DNA of 64,000 bases from Amoebidium appalachense. Taxonomy: Eukaryota; Ichthyosporea. How positions within the stretch are numbered: the first letter of the stretch is position 1; each line of letters starts with the position of its first letter. Position numbers and translations under genes: made by a program. The notes under the pieces are model-generated. The model was given only the letters and a program-made list of their open reading frames with translations. It made no database searches and had not been told where the DNA came from. This document shows positions 55,492 through 64,000 of the stretch, in pieces. The stretch lies in the NCBI GenBank assembly GCA_963693365.1, contig CAVNZM010000019.1, positions 186,001 through 250,000 of the forward strand, written 5' to 3'.

Positions 55492-57340
<1,849 letters not shown>

Positions 57341-57510
57341 ACACAGAGTGATGGTGTGTGTGTGCGTGTGTAAGTGTGTGTGTGTAATGTAGGGTGTGTG
57401 TGGTTGTGTGTGTGTGTGTGTGTGTGTGTGTTTTTTGATTTTTATTTGGGGGGAGGGGGTGTTGTGTGTGTTTTTTTTTTGATTTTTTTATTTTTGTTTG
57501 GGGGGGGGGG

Positions 57511-57547
<37 letters not shown>

Positions 57548-57578
57548 TTGATTTTTTTATTTTTGTTTGGGGGGGGGG

Positions 57579-57618
<40 letters not shown>

Positions 57619-57799
57619 TGGGGGGCAGGGCACAAAAGCACATACACACGGGCGGGGGGGGGGACTCTGCCGGGCGAGGACTCCTGTTCAGACCGAACCG
57701 GACCAGACTGCGGTCCAAAGGGGTCGGACCGGACCGGAAGGGGGTGTTTTAATGCATTTTTACAACCACGTTTTCACTTCGCCAAGCCCGTTGGCCTTA
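57341..57799. repeat. TG/G/T low-complexity region
   Basis: Three tandem blocks of TTTTTGATTTTT plus G run plus (TG)n at about 57430-57615, then GC-rich sequence to the gene end at 57800. No gene recognised. Confidence 0.7.
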
Positions 57800-58576
57800 T
57801 CAAGCACACACCAGATTCCCGAGAAAGTACCCTCTTGCCTTATGGCACGGATAGCCGGGCTTTCCTAAACGGTTCCTAGGGAATTTCACAGCATAAACTT
57901 CCCCTTTTTTATGGCGCATCACCTCTATCTTGTCTATAGCCCTAAAATACACAGTTACCTGCTTGCCCAAAAACCTAGCTACTTCATCCGTAGACAGAGG
58001 CGCTCGTGCGAAAGTCCTGCTCTCACTGCTAGCCTTCTTGTGGAACAGGTCCCTGAGGTGACGAAGAAGATAGACAGCACCACAGGGGGCCGATTCCTTG
58101 AGCCGATTGAAGAATTTGCTAACTAGCCGCTCCCTGTGAGTGGGCGTCCTCTTGGTGCGCTTAGCACTTCTGGTGTCGGCGGCGCGGGTGTCCGAAGCAG
58201 GGCGCTTTTGGGGTGCTGTGTGCTGCGCGTCGGCCTTGGCGAGAAGCCCCTGGATCTCGTCGACAACCCGTTTTCCTTTGGCGCGGACGATATCCGTGTC
58301 CGTGCTATCCCGCACGCCGTCGACCAGTAGGATGAGGCTCTCCAGTGTCTGCTGATAAAATACAAGGATGCGGTTGACGCCGCGTTCGTCGTAGACGGGG
58401 TTGTCATAAATTTCATCGCGGTAGGCCCGCTCGAACCCTCGGGCACTGCTGATAATATCTTGCAGCCGTTTCAGTTTATCCTCTTGCGCGGCACGCCGTT
58501 CCTCTGTCACTGTGCTCTCCTGTTCGTGTTCCGTCTCCTTTACATCCATCTCCTCGTTATCACAGTCGTTACACAA
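57800..58576 (-). CDS. Protein of unknown function in the loop of the inverted repeat
   Basis: 258 residues from ATG 58576, with a later ATG giving MDVKETEHE. The N-terminal ~110 residues are charged and helical; a basic linker follows (KRTKRTPTHRER). The C-terminal ~100 residues form a compact domain (LVSKFFNRLKESAPCGAVYLL ... VARFLGKQVTVYF). No family is recognised. The TATA box at 58737-58749 is 165 nt upstream; CTACTTCCAACAG|G at about 58589 resembles a 3' splice site, so a leader intron may bridge the gap. The upstream region occurs three times in tandem. Confidence 0.6.
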   Translation of the reverse strand: MCNDCDNEEMDVKETEHEQESTVTEERRAAQEDKLKRLQDIISSARGFERAYRDEIYDNPVYDERGVNRILVFYQQTLESLILLVDGVRDSTDTDIVRAKGKRVVDEIQGLLAKADAQHTAPQKRPASDTRAADTRSAKRTKRTPTHRERLVSKFFNRLKESAPCGAVYLLRHLRDLFHKKASSESRTFARAPLSTDEVARFLGKQVTVYFRAIDKIEVMRHKKGEVYAVKFPRNRLGKPGYPCHKARGYFLGNLVCA

Positions 58577-58736
58577 CGGATGATCCTGTTGGAAGTAGAG
58601 TCCGCTGTGACTAGGGTCGTCGTGGCGCGCTTGGGCGCTGACCCGTTTTTTACTGCTTTCAGTGTGTTAACTCCATGACTGAACTCCATGACTTAACTCC
58701 ATGACTTAACTCCATGTCTGCACCTGGCAGAGACGT

Positions 58737-58749
58737 GGCTTATATACCC
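58737..58749 (-). promoter_or_regulatory. TATA box (GGGTATATAAGC), copy 1
   Basis: GGGTATATAAGCC on the minus strand. Copies at 59643-59654 and 60364-60376 are identical. ATTGG and CCAAT lie 50-100 bp upstream in each. Confidence 0.75.
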
Positions 58750-59379
58750 GTGGGGCAGCAGTCTGGAATGTAATCCGGATGCCAGGCGCTAATCGGATTG
58801 GTTACTTTCATTTAGATATCTCTGGGACCAGTGAACCAATCGTTTGCAGTCAAAACACAATTGGCAACATTCCTCAACTATGCAGATGTGCATGTGGTGA
58901 TCGAGTGTCAGCATGTGTCTATGTACACGGAACCAATTGTAAAGCTAACATACACATATAGTGGAGTGAGCGTAAGTCTGCACTCCAACACCCCTACCCA
59001 ATTGGAGAAGTGTACACACCACTAGAGAAGAGAGAGTGAGTGTGGCTGCTTGCAGGGTAGACCGGGGTGTGCATTCCACTGTGGTGCGTGCCCCGCCAAT
59101 GAAGTGGAATACTTGACGTTGATGTCGCAGGCTGCTGCGGATGGAGTTTGTGGAAGCGAAAGTCTCTACTTCACGGAAATACGCTCGCGGGTGTAGGGTA
59201 CAGCCTAGAAGTCGGTTTCTGGGCTCCTCCGTTCAAGGCGTCGTAGGGGACGTGAAGTTAGAGGCCGCGGTGTCGTGTCTGGGCCCATAACCCTGTTGGA
59301 AGTAGAGTCCGCTGTGACTAGGGTCGTCGTGGCGCGCTTGGGCGCTGACCCGTTTTTTTTACTGCTTTCAGTGTGTTAA

Positions 59380-59620
59380 CTCCATGACTGAACTCCATGA
59401 CTGAACTCCATGACTGAACTCCATGACTGAACTCCATGACTGAACTCCATGACTGAACTCCATGACTAAACTCCATGACTGAACTCCATGACTTAACTCC
59501 ATGACTGAACTCCATGACTGAACTCCATGACTGAACTCCATGACTGAACTCCATGACTGAACTCCATGACTGAACTCCATGACTGAACTCCATGACTGAA
59601 CTCCATGTCTGAACTCCATG
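59380..59620 (-). repeat. 13-bp VNTR (ATGGAGTTCAGTC) of about 18 units
   Basis: The 13-bp unit, read on the minus strand, follows the TATA box by about 25-35 nt. The three promoter copies hold about 4, 18 and 5 units. Since 13 is not a multiple of three and no frame has a stop, every frame reads the same 13-residue peptide (MEFSHGVQSWSSV). Whether any is translated is unknown. Each unit offers an ATG in the likely leader. Confidence 0.8.
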
Positions 59621-60620
59621 TCTGCACCTGGCAGAGACGTGGCTTATATACCCGTGGGGCAGCAGTCTGGAATGTAATCCGGATGCCAGGTGCTAATCGG
59701 ATTGGTTACTTTCATTTAGAGATCTCTGGGACCAGTGAACCAATCGTTTGCAGTCAAAACACAATTGGCAACATTCCTCAACTATGCAGATGTGCATGTG
59801 GTGATCGAGTGTCAGCGTGTGTCTGTGTACACGGAACCAATTGTAAAGCTAACATACACATATTGTGGAGTGAGCGTAAGTCTGCACTCCAACACCCCTA
59901 CCCAATTGGAGAAGTGTACACACCACTGTAGAGAAGAGAGAGTGAGTGTGGCTGCTTGCAGGGTAGACCGGGGTGTGCATTCCACTGTGGTGCGTGCCCC
60001 GCCAATGAAGTGGAATACTTGACGTTGATGTCGCAGGCTGCTGCGGATGGAGTTTGTGGAAGCGAAAGTCTCTACTTCACGGAAATACGCTCGCGGGTGT
60101 AGGGTACAGCCTAGAAGTCGGTTTCTGGGCTCCTCCGTTCAAGGCGTCGTAGGGGACGTGAAGTTAGAGGCCGCGGTGTCGTGTCTGGGCCCATAACCCT
60201 GTTGGAAGTAGAGTCCGCTGTGACTAGGGTCGTCGTGGCGCGCTTGGGCGCTGACCCGTTTTTTACTGCTTTCAGTGTGTTAACTCCATGACTGAACTCC
60301 ATGACTGAACTCCATGACTGAACTCCATGACTGAACTCCATGACTGCACCTGGCAGAGACGTGGCTTATATACCCGTGGGGCAGCAGTCTGAAATGTAAT
60401 CCGGATGCCAGGCGCTAATCGGATTGGTTACTTTCATTTAGATATCTCTGGGACCAGTGAACCAATCGTTTGCAGTCAAAACACAATTGGCAACATTCCT
60501 CAACTATGCAGATGTGCATGTGGTGATCGAGTGTCAGCGTGTGTCTGTGTACACGGAACCAATTGTAAAGCTAACATACACATATTGTGGAGTGAGCGTA
60601 AGTCTGCACTCCAACATCCC

Positions 60621-60631
60621 CAAAAAACCAC

Positions 60632-60663
<32 letters not shown>

Positions 60664-61340
60664 CACCCCCACCCCCCCACACACACACACACCGTGACAC
60701 CCCCCCCCCCACACACACACACACACCGTGACACACACACACAGACAAACACACACACAAGTCACTGCCACGGTGAGCATGTAACAGTCGATACTATACG
60801 GTACATACTGTGCCTGAACAGCCCTTCCTCCTCCCACTCCTACCCCTCCCCCCCCCCCACACACACACCCTCCCCCCCCCCACACACACACACCCCCACC
60901 CCCCCCCCCCCCACACACACACACACCGTGACACCCCCCCCCACAGACACACACACACACCGTGACACACACACACACACAAACACACACACAAGTCACT
61001 GCCACGGTGAGCATGTAACAGTCGATACTATACGGTACATACTGTGCCTGAACAGCCCTTCCTCCTCCCCACTCCTACCCCTCCCCCCCCCACACACACA
61101 CCCTCCCCCCCCCACACACACACACCCTCACCCCCCACCCCCCCCCCCCACACACACACACCGTGACACCCCCCCCCCACACACACACACACACCGTGAC
61201 ACACACACACACACAAACACACACACAAGTCACTGCCACGGTGAGCATGTAACAGTCGATACTATACGGTACATACTGTGCCTGAACAGCCCTTCCTCCT
61301 CCCACTCCTACCCCCTCCCCCCCCCCACACACACACACCG
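60621..61340. repeat. CA/C-rich array with a ~234-bp unit, three copies
   Basis: Each unit contains GTCACTGCCACGGTGAGCAT, CAGTCGATACTATACGG and GCCTGAACAGCCCTTCC, followed by C runs and (CA)n. Copies of the unique part begin at about 60761, 60995 and 61229. No genes. Confidence 0.8.
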
Positions 61341-61385
61341 AACAGCCCTTCCTCCTCCCCCCCCCCCCCATCCCCCACACCGTCA

Positions 61386-61444
<59 letters not shown>

Positions 61445-61588
61445 CACACACACACACACACACACACCATCACATCTGTGTGCTTCGAATTCACTTGAGT
61501 GAGAGGTAAGTGATTACAGACGGTACAAAGTGTGCAAAGCAAGGATCTGCGCTCCCTCCCTCCCCCCCCCCCATCCCCCACACCGTCA

Positions 61589-61641
<53 letters not shown>

Positions 61642-61789
61642 TCACACACACACACACACACACACCATCACATCTGTGTGCTTCGAATTCACTTGAGTGA
61701 GCAGGTAAGTGATTACAGACGGTACAAAGTGTGCAAAGCAAGGATCTGCGCTCCCTCCCTCCCCCCCCCCCCCATCCCCCACACCGTCA

Positions 61790-61839
<50 letters not shown>

Positions 61840-61986
61840 GTGACACACACACGCACACACACACCATCACATCTGTGTGCTTCGAATTCACTTGAGTGAG
61901 CAGGTAAGTGATTACAGACGGTACAAAGTGTGCAAAGCAAGGATCTGCGCTCCCTCCCTCCCCCCCCCCCATCCCCCACACCGTCA

Positions 61987-62063
<77 letters not shown>

Positions 62064-62337
62064 ATCACATCTGATGCGCTATTATCGAATTGCACTTGAG
62101 TTAGCAGGTAGTGGTTACAGACGGTGTGTGAGCACCGTAAAGCGGTGCTTCATTGGGTGTAGAAGGAATGCAGCATTCGATTGGAGAGGAGAATGGCATG
62201 CAGCATATGTGTAAAAAGTGCACGTAGCGCCGAACAAGCCGAACAAATCGACCCAATCATCTGGGACCAGTATTCTCTTGCAATCCTCTCCAATCGAATG
62301 CTGGATTCCATTCCTCTCCTCCTACAACCAATGAAGC

Positions 62338-62375
62338 GTACAACCAATGAAGCGCCGGACGCCTCCCTATATAAA
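62338..62375 (+). promoter_or_regulatory. CCAAT x2 plus TATA promoter, right BRO-like copy
   Basis: CCAAT at 62338-62342 and 62344-62348, TATATAAA at 62368-62375, ATG at 62466. Confidence 0.7.
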
Positions 62376-62465
62376 CACAGCAAGCGCTGGACAGCCAGCA
62401 CCTTTACGGTACACACACAGCACTCAACCCCCAAACCCAAAGCCCCAACTCTTCCACCAGCGACC

Positions 62466-64000
62466 ATGGCTTCCACCTACGCCATCTACGAGCGCCTCAA
62501 CATTGCCGGTGCCAAAGAGGCCGGCTTCCCTCCCATCTCTCCCGAGCTCGAGCGCCTGCTGGGCACCGTGGGCGACGACGTGGTGGTCAAGGTGCTGCGC
62601 TTCCTCAACCCGTTCCTGCTGGACAGCGCCGAGACCATCTCCGGGCGTGCTGTGTTCCGCTTGCTGGGGTACCGGAGCTACAATGACTTCGTGAGGGTCA
62701 TGTTCAAGGGGCAGAATGGTGTTCCTGCTGCGATGCCTGCCCACAAATACCGGGTGGTTGAGAAGGTGAGTGTGTTGAGGTATTCGTTGAGTTTTGCTAT
62801 ATCGCATTCCCCGGGCTCTATGGAAACGGAGATTCCAAACCTCAGTAGACAGCCAACAACGTCTGCGTAATAGCTGGGTGGCGCCTCTCCAAAGAGATGG
62901 ATTCTTCTTGTGTGCTTTGGAAATTCCAACTCAAACGTACACCATAATTTGTCCGAGTGCACCTTTCCAACCACGAACATGTTTCACTTCGATTACATCT
63001 TTTTATCGGTTAAGAGATCAATCTCCCCACGGGCTATTCGTTGCTTTTTCCCGCCCTCTCGTTGTTGCAGCTGCATGCGAACAATTTCTTCTGCTTGTTT
63101 GCCTGGTGGTCTGAAGCTTTTTACAATTGTTTCAAATGCTTGGCGTGTAAACTTGTAGGAAATTCTTGGCCGCCCCCCAGTTGATGGCATGGGTTTGCTT
63201 CGGTAATCCTTGTTGTTCTTCCATTTATTTCGGATGATTGCTCTTTTTATGGCTTCCTGCGCTCTTCCCCATGTAAGGTTTAGCTCGCTCATCAATCTTT
63301 CGCTGTTATAGGGGTAATCCATCGTTGTAGGGCTCCATATATGACCCAAAAAAAAAGACTCGCGGCTAACCTTCTTGTCCACAGAGCATCGGTGGTCGTA
63401 CTGAACAAGATCACCTTTTGAAACCAGAGGGGTTACGGATGGCCTCTATCATGGGCTCGGATGCGAACTCGGGCTGGCTGGCTCGCGATTTCCGTGGGCT
63501 GGCCCTTGACATCGAAAAGGGGTTTGCACGTCTCATGCACAACTTCAAGGCGACGGGAAGTACACGGCCTTCTTGGCAACTCTTGCCGCTGCAGAGGCGG
63601 AAGCTGTCGCTGCTGCCGCGAGGCTCGTGCGCTGCTCCCTTGAGGACCGGCGCCGAGCCAAGCAGGCAGCCGAGACCGCACTGGACGAGGCGCTCGCCCC
63701 CCTGGTCGCCGCCCTCGCACGCGTCAAGCTGGGGCCACTCATCGAGCCGCATGCCTCAACCGACGCCAAGTACATTGACAACACCGACTTCCGGCGCCTG
63801 GTTCGGGCATTCATCTCCATGTGTGGTGGGGACGTTGGAAGGCCACGAAGTGCGCTGTGCCGGCAAGTACACAAGTATGGTGATGGCCGTTACCGGTGTG
63901 TGCGTGCTGTTCCCGTCCAATGTGTTTTCCGGGTTGCGGCGGCAACCAACGGGCTGCAGCGCGCCATCAAGGAGCGCATCCGCCTGTGGACCGGACACGT
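62466..64000 (+). pseudogene. Right inverted-repeat copy of the BRO-like gene, exon 2 disrupted and cut by window end
   Basis: Exon 1 (62466-62765) encodes the same 100 residues as the left copy. The intron is 62766-63384 with the same donor and acceptor. Exon 2 begins at 63385 and follows the left copy for ~55 codons. Near 63550 the left-copy frame is lost through small indels, with later changes (for example near 63630 and 63830). Either the copy is decaying or the assembly is poor here. The 3' end lies outside the window. Confidence 0.65.
62704..63322 (-). pseudogene. Right-arm copy of the intronic nuclease, broken
   Basis: From ATG 63322 it follows the left copy to GEIDLLTDK, then stops. 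The part with Glu-Val-Lys is disturbed by indels and deletion near 62935-63000, and the C-terminal part resumes in another frame. The catalytic site is therefore incomplete in this copy. Confidence 0.65.

Larger units (their letters stand above)
58588..60620. repeat. Promoter region repeated three times in tandem
   Basis: A unit that starts TTGGAAGTAGAGTCCGCTGT and includes a 13-bp repeat array, a TATA box, CCAAT/ATTGG boxes and CAATTGG words is present at about 58588-59293, 59294-60199 and 60200-60620. The third copy is cut short by CA-rich sequence. Sequence identity between copies is very high. Only the first copy adjoins a full gene (57800-58576). Confidence 0.8.
61341..64000. repeat. Right arm of the large inverted repeat
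   Basis: Reverse-oriented counterpart of 53598-57200. It has four copies of the CA plus GTGACGGTGTGGGG-type unit (near 61370, 61575, 61775, 61975), then promoter, exon 1, intron with antisense nuclease and part of exon 2. It differs from the left arm by several indels and substitutions and continues past the window end. Confidence 0.8.

Noticed and set aside
59318-59619. Separate genes for the MEFSHGVQSWSSV repeat peptides
   Set aside because: Every frame of a 13-bp repeat without stops is open; no evidence favours translation of any one frame, so it is described as a repeat.

Overview
The window looks like part of a large, GC-rich eukaryotic double-stranded DNA virus, either free or integrated in a host genome. 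Evidence for a virus: genes are tightly packed on both strands. They include a PCNA clamp, a YqaJ-type nuclease, two D5-like (DUF5906-type) SF3 helicases, several BRO/KilA/MSV199-like proteins, BTB, F-box and U-box-like proteins, Fic and patatin enzymes, small one-helix membrane proteins, very basic small proteins and a block of fibre or spike-like proteins. Evidence for nuclear, Pol II-type expression: perfect TATA boxes (TATAAAA or TATATAA) 30-60 nt before many starts, CCAAT-box clusters, AATAAA at gene ends and three convincing or plausible GT-AG introns. I see no major capsid protein, DNA polymerase or terminase, so I do not assign a family or host.

Layout. 0-9 kb: mostly minus-strand genes (zinc-binding fragment, two GIY-YIG/T5orf172 proteins, a membrane protein, a U-box-like protein, a very long gene broken into three frames that carries a DD38E transposase core, then PCNA). 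9-20 kb: a probable late or structural block without TATA boxes (membrane-anchored protein, coiled-coil fibre, three paralogous spike-like proteins, coiled coils, a P-loop protein, a basic protein). 20-27.5 kb: secreted serine protease, YqaJ nuclease, basic protein, BTB protein, coiled coil and two MSV199/BRO-like genes. 27.6-42 kb: an accessory region shaped by duplication. It holds two intact D5 helicases, a truncated D5 N-terminus, a decayed D5 C-terminus, two intact and one relic PD-(D/E)XK nuclease genes, a Fic-patatin pair, and five copies of an intergenic GC-rich repeat. 42-51 kb: low-complexity coiled coil, a 500-N assembly gap inside an F-box gene, Cys-rich proteins and a spliced BRO-like gene. 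51-64 kb: long TG/CA microsatellites and a large inverted repeat. Its arms each carry a spliced BRO-like gene whose intron holds an antisense nuclease gene. Between the arms lie one more gene and a triplicated promoter with a 13-bp VNTR.

How the parts fit. PCNA, the helicases and YqaJ point to replication and recombination. The TATA-driven genes are mostly regulatory, replicative or accessory and the 9-20 kb block lacks TATA, suggesting an early/late split. Many genes are broken by single-base indels, often in G or C runs. This may be sequence error rather than gene death, so broken genes are described as seen.
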